Counted from the stretch's first letter, positions 29,105 through 37,844 are shown. The stretch is 64,000 nt of DNA from an uncultured Mesorhizobium sp. (GCA_937958475.1 CALFXR010000001.1:57380-121379), one strand, 5' to 3'. Numbers and translations are program-made. The notes: generated by a model not told the origin, from the sequence alone.

Positions 29105-29143
29105 GCCTCAGATCATGTGATCTCTAATTATCTTAAATGAGGC
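29105..29143. promoter_or_regulatory. Palindromic operator in the divergent crotonase/SDR promoter region
   Basis: AGATCA-TG-TGATCT (29110-29123) is a perfect 6-bp palindrome. It overlaps an outer inverted pair GCCTCA (29105-29110) and TGAGGC (29138-29143) in AT-rich DNA between two divergent genes. It is a good candidate MarR binding site controlling both directions. Confidence 0.55.
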
Positions 29144-29186
29144 GAACGGTCCAGTGGCTGGGCACGTTCGATGCAGGAGGAAATGC

Positions 29187-29978
29187 ATGACGGACGGCGA
29201 TCTGCTCAATCTGCGCGGGCGCAAGGCACTCGTGACCGGCGCGGGGCGCGGCGTGGGGCGCACCATCGCCCTTCACCTGGCGTCGCACGGCGCCGGTGCG
29301 GTGGTGGTCAACGACTTCGAGGCCGAGCGCGCAGAGGCTGTCGCGGCGGAAGTGGAGGCGCTCGGCGTACCGGCCATCGCCGTGCGCGCCGATGTCAGCG
29401 ACTTCGCCGGCGTCGAGAGCATGTTCAAGGCGGCTGCCGAAAAGTTCGGGGGCATCGACATCCTCGTCAACAATGCCGGCAATTCCGGCGCGCGCGGCGT
29501 CTCCGACTTCGACCCGCCCTTCTGGACGCAGTCGCCAGACATGTGGCCGAAGTGGATCGGCGTCAATCTGTACGGCGTCATGAACTGCACGCGCCTCGCC
29601 CTGCCGCACATGGTCGGTGCGAAGCACGGCCGCATCGTCACCGTGATCTCCGACGCGGCCCGCGTCGGCGAGGCCGGCCTCGAGGTCTACTCCGCCGCCA
29701 AGGCGGGCGCGGCCGCGCTGATGCGCAGCCTCGCCAAGAGCGTCGGCCGCTTCAACGTGACGGCAAATTCGGTGGCGATCGCGGCGACGCGCACGCCCTT
29801 CGTCGCCGCCGCGCTGGAGAGCGAGGCAGCCGCGGCGCAGCTCAAGCGCTACGCCATCCGCCGCTTCGGCGAGCCGGAGGACGCGGCGAACATGGTGCTG
29901 TTCCTCGCTTCCGATGCGGCGAGCTGGATCACCGGCCAGACCTATCCGGTCAATGGCGGTTACTCGATGAACCAGTAG
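29187..29978 (+). CDS. SDR family oxidoreductase (3-hydroxyacyl-CoA dehydrogenase-like)
   Basis: This 263-residue short-chain dehydrogenase has the cofactor loop TGAGRGVGRTIA, the DV motif, NNAG and the active-site YSAAK. The C-terminal part ends with TGQTYPVNGGYSMNQ. Its start is fixed by AGGAGG 8 nt before the ATG at 29187. With a crotonase, a thiolase-like protein and a CoA ligase next to it, oxidation of a 3-hydroxyacyl-CoA is the most likely reaction. This is inference from context. Confidence 0.88.
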   Translation: MTDGDLLNLRGRKALVTGAGRGVGRTIALHLASHGAGAVVVNDFEAERAEAVAAEVEALGVPAIAVRADVSDFAGVESMFKAAAEKFGGIDILVNNAGNSGARGVSDFDPPFWTQSPDMWPKWIGVNLYGVMNCTRLALPHMVGAKHGRIVTVISDAARVGEAGLEVYSAAKAGAAALMRSLAKSVGRFNVTANSVAIAATRTPFVAAALESEAAAAQLKRYAIRRFGEPEDAANMVLFLASDAASWITGQTYPVNGGYSMNQ

Positions 29979-30001
29979 CCGGGATTGGGAGGAACAGGGA
30001 A

Positions 30002-30364
30002 ATGGCACAGGCCGAAGCCGGGCAGTCGCCGGCACTTCTCACCATGTCGCGGTGCCGCCGCGACGGCACGCTCGCCCTGCCGCCGGACCGGCGCGGGTGC
30101 AGGACCTGCGGCGCCGTCGGCGAGGACATCGAGATCCTCGAGATCGCGGCGACCGGCATCGTGCTCGACGTGATCACGGTCCACCGGCCGCTGGCCGGGC
30201 AAGCGGCGCCCTATCTGCTGGGCGAGGTGCGGCTCGACGCAGGGCCTGTCGTAAAGGGTATCTGCGTCGGCGAGGTGGCGCGCGGGTCGCGCGTCGAGGG
30301 GCGCTTCGTTTCCGAACGTTCCCAGGTCTGCTTCCATCCGGTTTCGGGAGGTCGGGATGCGTGA
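30002..30364 (+). CDS. DUF35/OB-fold protein, partner of the thiolase-like protein
   Basis: This 120-residue protein has an N-terminal partial zinc ribbon and a C-terminal OB fold. The ribbon is degenerate: one CRTC pair is intact, but the first pair is reduced to a single Cys (SRCRRDG). DUF35 proteins form obligate complexes with thiolase-superfamily enzymes, such as benzylsuccinyl-CoA thiolase and the steroid side-chain aldolase Ltp2-ChsH2. The stop overlaps the start of the thiolase gene by 8 bp, which indicates tight coupling and a shared complex. Confidence 0.8.
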   Translation: MAQAEAGQSPALLTMSRCRRDGTLALPPDRRGCRTCGAVGEDIEILEIAATGIVLDVITVHRPLAGQAAPYLLGEVRLDAGPVVKGICVGEVARGSRVEGRFVSERSQVCFHPVSGGRDA

Positions 30365-31484
30365 CGTCTTCATCGTTGGCGCGGGCATCGACGCCTATCG
30401 GCCGGCATCGGACCGCGCCTACGCCGACATCGGACTTCCGGCGATCCGCATGGCACTGACGGACGCGGGCGTCGCCTGGGGAGGCGTCGAATCGACCTTC
30501 GTGTCGACCGCGCTCCTCGGCGTCGCAGTGGGGCGGCCCATGCTGCGCCATCTCGGCATCAACGCCGCGCCCATCGTCCATGTCGAGAACGCGTCCGCGT
30601 CCGGCTCCTCGGCCATCGGCCTCGCCCGCGACAAGATCGCCGCCGGCCTCGCCGACGTCGTCCTGGTGGTCGGCGTCGACAAGCCGGCGATGCTGCCGAC
30701 CGGGCAGGAGCTGGTCGGCGACGGCGCATGGCCGGGGCCGGCGGCGCCGCCGATCATCCTGTTTGCCCTGATGGCCGAGCGCCTGTCGCGCGAGTATGGC
30801 TGGACGCGCGAGGATCTCGCCCGCGTCGCGGCGAAGAACCACGCCAACGCGTCGCTCAATCCCGCCGCGCAGTCGAAGCGTCCGGTCTCGCAGGCCGACA
30901 TCCTCGCGGCCCCGCCGATCGCCGGCATGCTGACCAAGTTCGAGTGCTGCCCGGTGGGCGAAGGCGGCGCCGCCGTCGTGCTCGCCTCGTCGGACGCCAT
31001 CGCCCGTCTCGGGCTCGACCGCGACCGTGCCGTGCGCATCGCCGCCTCGGTGTCGGTGACGGAGGTCCACAACGGCGGCGACGAGCTGGCCGAGATCGAG
31101 ATCACCCGGCAGGCGACCGATGAGGTGCTCGATCGCGCCGGCCTGCACATCGACGACATCGACCTCGTCGAGCTGCACGACGCGTTTTCCATCGAGGAGC
31201 TTGCCTATCTCGACGCCATGGGCATTTCTGCACCGGGGCGTGTCGCGAAGGACGCGCGCGCCGGCCATTTCGACATTGGCGGCCGCTGCGCCGTCAGCGC
31301 GTCGGGCGGGCTCATCGGCATGGGACATCCGGTCGGGCCGACCGGGATCGGGCAGGTCGTCGAGATGGTGAGGCAGATGAGGGGTGAGGCGGGATCGCGC
31401 CAGCATACGCGGACCAGAGCCGGCCTCGTCCACATGGTCGGGCTCGGCGCGGTCTGCGTCATGCACGTCCTCACCAGGACCTGA
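30357..31484 (+). CDS. Thiolase-superfamily protein lacking the nucleophilic cysteine (aldolase-like?)
   Basis: This 375-residue protein has the SCPx-type thiolase layout: VENASASGSSA, an HDAFSIEEL loop, GGLIGMGHPVGPTG and a C-terminal GLGAVCVMHVL. In catalytic thiolases the first motif reads NACASG. Here residue 80 is Ser (TCC), so the acyl-accepting Cys is missing, while the GHP histidine and C-terminal Cys remain. Loss of this Cys together with a DUF35 partner is the pattern of retro-aldolases such as Ltp2, which release propionyl-CoA from branched 3-hydroxyacyl-CoAs. Either that or a non-catalytic role fits; a normal thiolase does not. Confidence 0.82.
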   Translation: MRDVFIVGAGIDAYRPASDRAYADIGLPAIRMALTDAGVAWGGVESTFVSTALLGVAVGRPMLRHLGINAAPIVHVENASASGSSAIGLARDKIAAGLADVVLVVGVDKPAMLPTGQELVGDGAWPGPAAPPIILFALMAERLSREYGWTREDLARVAAKNHANASLNPAAQSKRPVSQADILAAPPIAGMLTKFECCPVGEGGAAVVLASSDAIARLGLDRDRAVRIAASVSVTEVHNGGDELAEIEITRQATDEVLDRAGLHIDDIDLVELHDAFSIEELAYLDAMGISAPGRVAKDARAGHFDIGGRCAVSASGGLIGMGHPVGPTGIGQVVEMVRQMRGEAGSRQHTRTRAGLVHMVGLGAVCVMHVLTRT

Positions 31485-31493
31485 AAACCGACC

Positions 31494-32501
31494 ATGAAGA
31501 CCACCGGCCTCGCCGACATGTCCGCGTCCCGCCAGCTCGAAGGGGTGCTGGTCGTCGACCACTCCACCTTCGGGCCAGGGCCCTACGCGACCGTGCTGCT
31601 GCGCAGCCTCGGCGCCAGGGTCGTCAAGTTCGAGCCGCCGGGCGGCGAGCCGGGCCGCTCGGTGCCGGCGCTGTGGGAAGCCTTCAACGCAGGCAAGGAG
31701 AGCATCGTCTGCGACCTGCGCACCGCTGAGGGGCGGGCCCTCGCTCGCGACGCGGCGCTGAAGGCCGACGTCTTCATGACGTCGTGGCGCCCGGGAACGG
31801 CAGAGCGTCTGGGGCTCGGCCGCGCCGACCTGCTGCCGGCCAGGCCATCGCTGGTCTACTGCGCCATGACCGGCTATGGCGCGGATTCGCCGCTGGCCGA
31901 CCGGCCGGGGCACGACCTGAACTTCCTTGCCGCGTCGGGCGCCTACGCCCGGATCTATCGGGATTCGCTGGAGACACCGCGGCTGCCGCTCGGCGACATG
32001 GGGGCAGGAATGGCCGCGGCTTTCCGCATCACGGCGGCGGTGTTCGGAGCCCGGGCGACCGGCATCGGCGCCTTCATCGAGATCTCGATCGCGGGTCTTC
32101 TCGCCGAATGCGCGCGGCTGGGCATCATGGCCGACGACTCGATCGTCGGCGAGGGCGACGTGACGCCCGCCTATGGCGTCTTCCGGCTCGCCGACGGCGG
32201 CCGCGTCGCGCTCGGCGTCGTCCACGAGAAACACTTCTGGTCGGCCACTTGCCGGGCGCTCGGCCTAGACGCCTGGGCCGACTTCGACGCGGCGGAGATG
32301 GTGCGCCGTTCCGGGGAGATCAGGCGCGGCCTCACGGCGGCGTTCGCCGGTCTCGACCGCGACGGATTGCAAGCCGCCTTTGCCGCCCATCGCGACATAC
32401 CGTGGTCCTTCGTCGAGGAGGGAGAGGCGACGGGACTGAAACCCCTGATGCCGTCCATCGGCGAGGCGGCCCCGGAACTGGGAAAACACAAGGCGGGATG
32501 A
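31494..32501 (+). CDS. CaiB/BaiF family protein, alpha-methylacyl-CoA racemase-like
   Basis: This 335-residue class III CoA-transferase-fold protein is shorter than typical formyl-CoA transferases and nearer to alpha-methylacyl-CoA racemase. The AMACR-type catalytic pair is visible: His140 in RPGHDLNFLA and Asp168 in LPLGDMGAG. Racemisation of a 2-methylacyl-CoA would suit a retro-aldol side-chain pathway. A CoA-transferase role cannot be excluded, because the transferase Asp would be residue 141. It lies 9 bp after the thiolase-like gene in the same operon. Confidence 0.78.
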   Translation: MKTTGLADMSASRQLEGVLVVDHSTFGPGPYATVLLRSLGARVVKFEPPGGEPGRSVPALWEAFNAGKESIVCDLRTAEGRALARDAALKADVFMTSWRPGTAERLGLGRADLLPARPSLVYCAMTGYGADSPLADRPGHDLNFLAASGAYARIYRDSLETPRLPLGDMGAGMAAAFRITAAVFGARATGIGAFIEISIAGLLAECARLGIMADDSIVGEGDVTPAYGVFRLADGGRVALGVVHEKHFWSATCRALGLDAWADFDAAEMVRRSGEIRRGLTAAFAGLDRDGLQAAFAAHRDIPWSFVEEGEATGLKPLMPSIGEAAPELGKHKAG

Positions 32502-32524
32502 ACCCGCGGCCAAGTGGAGGGACA

Positions 32525-33388
32525 ATGAACAACACCGTGCAGGGACGCACCGGGCCTGCCAGCAGCGTCTCGGCGGCAGCGTCGGGGTCGGCCGTCGCCG
32601 TGCTGGACGTCCGCCGGATGGGCGTCAGCTTCGAGGATGGCGGAAAGGCCAAGGAGATTCTCCGCGACGTGTCGTTCCGTATCTCGGCGAAGGAATTCGT
32701 CTGCATCGTCGGGCCTTCGGGCGCGGGCAAGACCACGCTGGTGCGCTGTCTTGCCGGCCTGTCGCGGCCGACCAGCGGCTCGGTGCTGCTCGACGGCGAG
32801 CCGGTGGTGGGCCCGCCCGCCAGGCTGGCGCTGGTCGCGCAGGACTACAGCCGGTCCCTGATGCCGTGGCTGCGCGTGCGCGACAATGTGCGGCTGCCGT
32901 TGCGCGGCAAGGGGATTTCCGCCGCCGAACAGAACGCGCGGGTCGCGCGCGCGCTCGGCGCGGTCGGGCTACCCGGCGCGGAGGAACTCTATCCCCGGCA
33001 GCTTTCGGGCGGCATGCAGCAGCGCGTCTCCATCGCCCGCGCGCTCGCCTACGATCCCGAGATCCTTATCATGGACGAGCCCTTTGCCTCGGTCGACGCG
33101 CAGACGCGTGCCGAGCTCGAGGACCTGATCATGCAACTGCAACGCGCCTCGCAGCTGTCTGTGGTGCTGATCACCCATGACATCGACGAATCCGTCTACC
33201 TGTCGGACCGCATCCTCGTGCTGGGCGGCCGCCCGGCCGGCATCCTGCAGGAGTACGCCATCGACCTCGGGCGGACGCGCGACCAGCTCGAGACCAAGGC
33301 GCTGCGCCAGTTCGCCGAATACCGTTCCGAGGTTTTCCGCAGCATCCAGGCAGCGTCGGCGATGATGCGCAAGGACGACCGCCCGTGA
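32525..33388 (+). CDS. ABC transporter ATP-binding protein (NitT/TauT type)
   Basis: This 287-residue ATPase powers the import system encoded by the next genes. Walker A is GPSGAGKTT, the signature is QLSGGMQQRVSIARAL and Walker B is ILIMDEPFASVD, followed by the switch histidine in ITHDIDESVYL. The ATG at 32525 follows a GGAGG box. The first permease starts with GTG inside its stop region. The subfamily normally imports nitrate, sulfonates, aromatic acids or thiamine precursors; the substrate here is unknown. Confidence 0.92.
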   Translation: MNNTVQGRTGPASSVSAAASGSAVAVLDVRRMGVSFEDGGKAKEILRDVSFRISAKEFVCIVGPSGAGKTTLVRCLAGLSRPTSGSVLLDGEPVVGPPARLALVAQDYSRSLMPWLRVRDNVRLPLRGKGISAAEQNARVARALGAVGLPGAEELYPRQLSGGMQQRVSIARALAYDPEILIMDEPFASVDAQTRAELEDLIMQLQRASQLSVVLITHDIDESVYLSDRILVLGGRPAGILQEYAIDLGRTRDQLETKALRQFAEYRSEVFRSIQAASAMMRKDDRP

Positions 33389-34203
33389 GCGCGTTGGCCG
33401 AGCCGGGGCCCGAAGGGCGGGCCGTACGACCGGCGCCCCTTTCCGCCTGGCTGCGCGGCGTACTGATCCATGGCGCCTTCTTTCTCGCCGTGATCGGAAC
33501 CTATTCGCTGGCGCTCGTGCTCGACCCCGGGCTGCGGCGCTTCCTGCCGACGATCGGCGAGCTGCTGCAGGCACTCGCCGGCCTGGCCGTCGACCCCCAG
33601 TTCTGGTCGGGGGTCGGAGCAACCGCCAAGGCGGCGGGACTGGGATTGGCGATCTCGATGGTCGGCGGATCGCTCGTCGCCCTCCTGCTTGCGACGAGTA
33701 CCCGAGTCTACGACAGCGCCCGCTTCCTGATCGACTTCCTGCGCACGATCCCGCCACTGGCGCTGATCCCCGTCGGCCTGCTCCTGCTCGGCCCGACGAC
33801 GCGGATGGAAGTCACGCTGATCGTCGCGTCGGCAGTCTGGCCGGTCGTTCTGCAGGTCTATTACGGCATCGTCCATCTCGACCCGAAATACCTCGAGACC
33901 GCCCGCTCCTATCGCGTCGGCCGGCTGCTGCAGATCGTCTTCATCGTCGCGCCGGGCGTCGCGCCGTCCTTCGGCACGGCCTTCCGGCTGGCGGCATCCA
34001 TGACGCTGCTGCTGGCTGTCGGCACCGAACTCCTCGCCGGCAGCGACGGGCTGGGCTTCCTGATCGGCTGGTACCAGCAGGCGCGGCGCCTGCCGGAGAT
34101 GTACGCCACGATCATCGTGGTCGGCGTCCTCGGCATCGCGCTGAATGCGGCGATACGGTCGGCCGAGCGCCGGCTCTTCGCCTGGGCGGAGGAAACGCGA
34201 TGA
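33385..34203 (+). CDS. ABC transporter permease (NitT/TauT type), subunit 1
   Basis: This 272-residue inner-membrane permease has about six transmembrane helices. The EAA coupling loop is around LDPKYLETARSYRVGR. The GTG at 33385 overlaps the ATPase stop, and the gene ends overlapping the second permease (ATGA). Two different permeases imply a heterodimeric channel. Confidence 0.9.
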   Translation: MSALAEPGPEGRAVRPAPLSAWLRGVLIHGAFFLAVIGTYSLALVLDPGLRRFLPTIGELLQALAGLAVDPQFWSGVGATAKAAGLGLAISMVGGSLVALLLATSTRVYDSARFLIDFLRTIPPLALIPVGLLLLGPTTRMEVTLIVASAVWPVVLQVYYGIVHLDPKYLETARSYRVGRLLQIVFIVAPGVAPSFGTAFRLAASMTLLLAVGTELLAGSDGLGFLIGWYQQARRLPEMYATIIVVGVLGIALNAAIRSAERRLFAWAEETR

Positions 34204-34967
34204 ACGCGGGAAACGTGATGCGCCGTCTCTTCGTGTCGGCCTGGATGGCGCTCGTCTTCATCACCGTGATCTGGATCGCGACCACGCAGATCCGCTCGCC
34301 GTTCTTCCCGCCGCTGCCGATCGTGTTGACGAGCTTCAGCAACACCTGGTTCGGCGCCGGCTTCATGGAGCACGTCGTGCCGAGCATGATCAACCTCGGC
34401 GCCGGCCTCGCGGCCGCGCTGGCCCTCGGCCTCGGCCTCGGCGTCGCCCTGGCCTCGTTCCCGCTCGCCAATGCGCTGGTCAACCCATACGCACAGTTCC
34501 TCAGGGCATTGCCCGGCGTGGCGCTGCTGCCGCTGATGCTGATGCTGATGGGCACGAACGACGGCTCCAAGATCACCCTGATCGCCTTCGGCGCGCTCTG
34601 GCCGATCCTGCTCAACACGATCGACGGCATCCGCTCGATCGCGCCCGAGCAGCGCGACAGCGCGCGGGCCTACCGCGTCACGCCCTTCAACGTCGTCTTC
34701 CGCGTGCTCCTGCCCGGGGCTTTCCCGCGCATCACGGTCGGCATCCGGCTGAGCATTTCCATTGCCCTCGTGCTGATGGTCGGCAGCGAATACTACGGCG
34801 CCACGCACGGCATCGGATTCTACGTTCTTCAGGCCAAGCAGACCTTCAAGACCGCCGACATGTGGTCGGGCGTCCTGCTGCTCGGCCTGATCGGCTACGT
34901 CCTGACCACCGCCTACAGCGCCATCGAGCGGCGCATCCTGCGCTGGCGCCCCACCGATGACCGATGA
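34200..34967 (+). CDS. ABC transporter permease (NitT/TauT type), subunit 2
   Basis: This 255-residue permease has about six transmembrane segments and an EAA-like loop at IAPEQRDSARAYRVTP, clearly homologous to the first permease. It overlaps that gene by four bases. About 190 bp separate it from the binding-protein gene, and that gap contains nested inverted repeats. Confidence 0.9.
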   Translation: MNAGNVMRRLFVSAWMALVFITVIWIATTQIRSPFFPPLPIVLTSFSNTWFGAGFMEHVVPSMINLGAGLAAALALGLGLGVALASFPLANALVNPYAQFLRALPGVALLPLMLMLMGTNDGSKITLIAFGALWPILLNTIDGIRSIAPEQRDSARAYRVTPFNVVFRVLLPGAFPRITVGIRLSISIALVLMVGSEYYGATHGIGFYVLQAKQTFKTADMWSGVLLLGLIGYVLTTAYSAIERRILRWRPTDDR

Positions 34968-35081
34968 CCCGTCGCAGGACCGTCGCGGCGGGATCGAGAT
35001 GCGCAACCGGCGCTCCTGCCCGTGCGTGACACGCGCGGCGTCCCGCCGCTGAAATCTGTCGACCGCGATTCCGTATTGAAT

Positions 35082-35112
35082 CATTCGACCTAATATGATT
35101 AGATATCGAATG
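35082..35112. promoter_or_regulatory. Nested inverted repeats before the binding-protein gene
   Basis: CATTCGA (35082-35088) and TCGAATG (35106-35112) form an outer repeat. Inside it, CTAAT-ATG-ATTAG (35090-35102) is a second palindrome. The island is AT-rich and lies about 45 bp upstream of the start codon, so it is a probable operator/promoter for the binding-protein and ligase genes. Confidence 0.55.
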
Positions 35113-35155
35113 ACCCTGCAGGTGCAGGACGATCGAAACGAGGGAGGAAGGTTCG

Positions 35156-36142
35156 ATGAAACTACGCAAGGCAAATAGGGCCGTGGCGATGGCTGCGGTC
35201 GCGGCGTTCGCGATGTTCGGTGCGACGGCAGGATCGGACGCGGCCGACAAGACGGCGATCAAGTTCGTCGGCGTCCCGCTCGCCGAATTCGCGCCGATCT
35301 GGGCGGCCAAGGACCTCGGCTATTTCGACGAGGTCAATCTCGACGTCACGATCAATCCGACTGCCGCGGCGAGCTCGGCCGAGGCCGCGGCGCTGCTGGT
35401 CAGCGGCGAGTACCAGCTGGCGATGGGCAGTGTCGCCACCATCGCGCAGGCCGTCTCGCAGGGCCTCGAACTCGTCGTCGTGTCCGGCGCCACCGTGGTC
35501 GGCGGGCCGGAAGACGAGTCCCAGCAGGTGCTGAGCCGCAAGGACGGTCCCGCTTCGCTGAAGGACCTCGCCAACGCCGGCAACACGATCGCGGTGTCGG
35601 CGATCAACAGCCCGACCATGGTCTACACCATGAATGCCATCGAACTGGCCGGCGGCGACCCCAAGGCGCCGAAGTACCAGGCGGCGGCCTCGCCGACGAT
35701 CGAGGAGCTCATCATGAACAAGAGCGTTCAGGCCGGCGTCCTGCTCAACCCCTTCCTCAGCGCGGCGAAGGCCAATCCCGAAATCCAGGTGATCGGTTCG
35801 GTCAGCGCGGCGATGCCTGCCAACACGCCCGCCATTTCCGTCATTTCCTCGAAGGCTTTCGTCGGCGCCAATCCCGAAGTGATGAACGGCGTGCGCGCCG
35901 CCATCGCCAAGGGCGTCGCCTGGGCATCGGCGTCCGAGAATCGCGAGGCCGTCAACGACCTCATCGTCAAGTACACCGGCCGCGACCGCAAGGTGATCGC
36001 CGGGGCGAAGCTGCCGCAGTATTCGACCACGCTGACGGCCGCCAACATCGAGACGCTGCTCGCGATGTTCGCCAAGTACGGCGCGCTGGAAAAGGCGCCG
36101 GCCGTCGACGCGATCGTCGACACCGCCGCGCTTTCCAACTAG
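35156..36142 (+). CDS. ABC transporter substrate-binding protein (NMT1/SsuA-like)
   Basis: This 328-residue periplasmic binding protein has an N-terminal signal peptide (basic residues, then AVAAFAMFGATAGSDA). The mature fold begins IKFVGVPLAEFAPIWAAKDLGYFDE, typical of NitT/TauT-type receptors. It delivers the substrate to the two permeases upstream. An inverted-repeat operator precedes it and a hairpin follows it, which would allow higher expression than its neighbours, as is usual for binding proteins. Confidence 0.9.
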   Translation: MKLRKANRAVAMAAVAAFAMFGATAGSDAADKTAIKFVGVPLAEFAPIWAAKDLGYFDEVNLDVTINPTAAASSAEAAALLVSGEYQLAMGSVATIAQAVSQGLELVVVSGATVVGGPEDESQQVLSRKDGPASLKDLANAGNTIAVSAINSPTMVYTMNAIELAGGDPKAPKYQAAASPTIEELIMNKSVQAGVLLNPFLSAAKANPEIQVIGSVSAAMPANTPAISVISSKAFVGANPEVMNGVRAAIAKGVAWASASENREAVNDLIVKYTGRDRKVIAGAKLPQYSTTLTAANIETLLAMFAKYGALEKAPAVDAIVDTAALSN

Positions 36143-36150
36143 GCCGGTTT

Positions 36151-36175
36151 CCGGTGGAAGCGACCGCTCCACCGG
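36151..36175 (+). terminator. Hairpin between binding-protein and ligase genes (attenuator/mRNA stabiliser)
   Basis: CCGGTGGA (36151-36158) pairs perfectly with TCCACCGG (36168-36175) around a 9-nt loop and is followed by AGCCTTTCTT. It starts 8 bp after the stop of the binding-protein gene. The weak T-stretch suggests partial termination or 3'-end protection rather than a full stop. Confidence 0.55.
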
Positions 36176-36204
36176 AGCCTTTCTTGGCGACGAGGGAAAT
36201 CGAC

Positions 36205-37800
36205 GTGTCTCCTGCCTGGAATCCGTTGGGCAATGCCATCCTTCAAGCCGCGCGCCTCAATTCGGGGCGCGTCGCGCTTGACGATGGAAGCAGGAAACTG
36301 ACCTTCGCCGAGGTCGGCGAAGAAATCCGCGGACTGGTCGGGGCGCTCGAGCGCTTCCCGCCGGACAGCGTCGTCGCACTCATCTCCGCAAACAGGGTCG
36401 AGTACGTCGTTTCCGACATGGCGGCGACGGTCGGGGCCTTCGTGCGCCTCGGTCTCAACAAGCGCCTGCATCCGAACGAGGTGGCGTCCGGAATGGCGCG
36501 TGCCGGCGTCACGGTGCTGTTCTGCGATGCCGAATGGGCCGCGAGACTCGCCTCCCGCATCGCCGACGCGTCCAGCCTGCGGCTGGTCGTCTGTTTCGAC
36601 GAGATCGACGAGTCCAGCCGGACGGCCTTCGCCGGCGCCGGCATCGAGGTCGCGAACTATCCGACTCTGGCGAGCAGTGCCGTCGACCCCGGTTTCTCGG
36701 CGCGCGCAACCACGCCCGACGCGACGGCGACGCTGATCTTCACGTCCGGGACCACCGGCACGCCGAAATGCGTCGCCCATCCGCGCTCTGCGCAGATCGC
36801 CATCGCGCGCGGCATGGCCTCGCTGTCCGCCGCGCGGTCCGACGACGTCCTGATCATGCCGCTGCCGCAAAGCCATGCCGGCGGGCTGTTCTCCCAGTGC
36901 TATTACCTCGCCGGCGCGCGTCAGCTGATCATCGACCGTGCCAGCGAACAGGAGCTCCTCGGTCTGCTCGCCGGCGGCGAGACGACCGCGCTGGCGAGCG
37001 TGCCGACGGTGCTGGAACCGCTGGCGAAGCTCGCGCTCGGCGCGGGACTTTCCTTTTCGCGCCTGCGCCGCGTCTACTATGGCGGCGCACCGATGCGCGT
37101 CGACGTCGTGCGCGACGTGCTGCGGGCCTTCGGCCCAGTGCTCACGCAGCTCTACGGCCAGAGCGAATCGGGGCTTCCCGTCACCGCGATGGCACCTTGG
37201 GAATACGCCGAGGCGCTGGAATGCGGCGACGAGGCCCGCCTCGCGGCGGCCGGCCGCCCCTGGGGCCTCGCCGAACTCGCCTTGTTCGACGCGGGCGGCG
37301 AGCCGATCCCGCAAGGAGAGGTCGGCGAGATCTGCGTGCGCGGCGATACCGTGATGACCGGCTATCTCGGAGACGAGGCCGCGACGCGCGCCGTCTTCGA
37401 TGCCGCGGGCTGGCTTCACACCGGCGACCTCGGCCGCTTCGACCGTAATGGATTCCTCTCCGTCGTCGGCCGCCAGCGCGACGTCATCATAACCGGCGGC
37501 TTCAACGTCTATCCGGCGGAGGTCGAGTCCGCCATCTCGACGCTGGACAGCGTCAGGGACGTCATCGTCATCGGCGTCTCCGATCCCAAGTGGGGCGAAT
37601 CGATCTGCGCCGTCATCGTGCCGAACGGAACGCGCGACGTCACGCGTGAGGAGGTCATCGGAGCCTGCGAGGAGCGGCTCGGCCGCTACAAGGTGCCAAA
37701 GTCGGTGCGCGTCGCCGAGCGCCTGCCCGTCGGGGCGACCGGCAAGATCGACAAGCGCACGCTGATCGGCAGGCTGGACGAGCTGACCTCTGTGCTCTGA
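36205..37800 (+). CDS. Acyl-CoA ligase (AMP-binding, class I adenylate-forming)
   Basis: This enzyme of about 530 residues activates a carboxylic acid to its CoA thioester using ATP. Motifs in order are the P-loop IFTSGTTGTPK, YGQSESGLP (A5), the A7 motif TGDLGRFDRNGFL, GFNVYPAEVE and the catalytic Lys in GATGKIDKRTL near the end. The GTG at 36205 is preferred because GAGGG lies upstream. A GTG at 36154 sits inside the hairpin and has no ribosome-binding site. It is the likely first cytoplasmic step of the neighbouring pathway. Its substrate is unknown. Confidence 0.88.
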   Translation: MSPAWNPLGNAILQAARLNSGRVALDDGSRKLTFAEVGEEIRGLVGALERFPPDSVVALISANRVEYVVSDMAATVGAFVRLGLNKRLHPNEVASGMARAGVTVLFCDAEWAARLASRIADASSLRLVVCFDEIDESSRTAFAGAGIEVANYPTLASSAVDPGFSARATTPDATATLIFTSGTTGTPKCVAHPRSAQIAIARGMASLSAARSDDVLIMPLPQSHAGGLFSQCYYLAGARQLIIDRASEQELLGLLAGGETTALASVPTVLEPLAKLALGAGLSFSRLRRVYYGGAPMRVDVVRDVLRAFGPVLTQLYGQSESGLPVTAMAPWEYAEALECGDEARLAAAGRPWGLAELALFDAGGEPIPQGEVGEICVRGDTVMTGYLGDEAATRAVFDAAGWLHTGDLGRFDRNGFLSVVGRQRDVIITGGFNVYPAEVESAISTLDSVRDVIVIGVSDPKWGESICAVIVPNGTRDVTREEVIGACEERLGRYKVPKSVRVAERLPVGATGKIDKRTLIGRLDELTSVL

Positions 37801-37844
37801 GCGGCAGACATGCGAGGTTTGGCGGCCGCCATTGCGGCCGCGCC

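Noticed and set aside
28283..37800. DMSP demethylation (Dmd) pathway
   Set aside because: Ligase and crotonase are present but no acyl-CoA dehydrogenase or demethylase, and the thiolase/DUF35/AMACR set does not belong to it.
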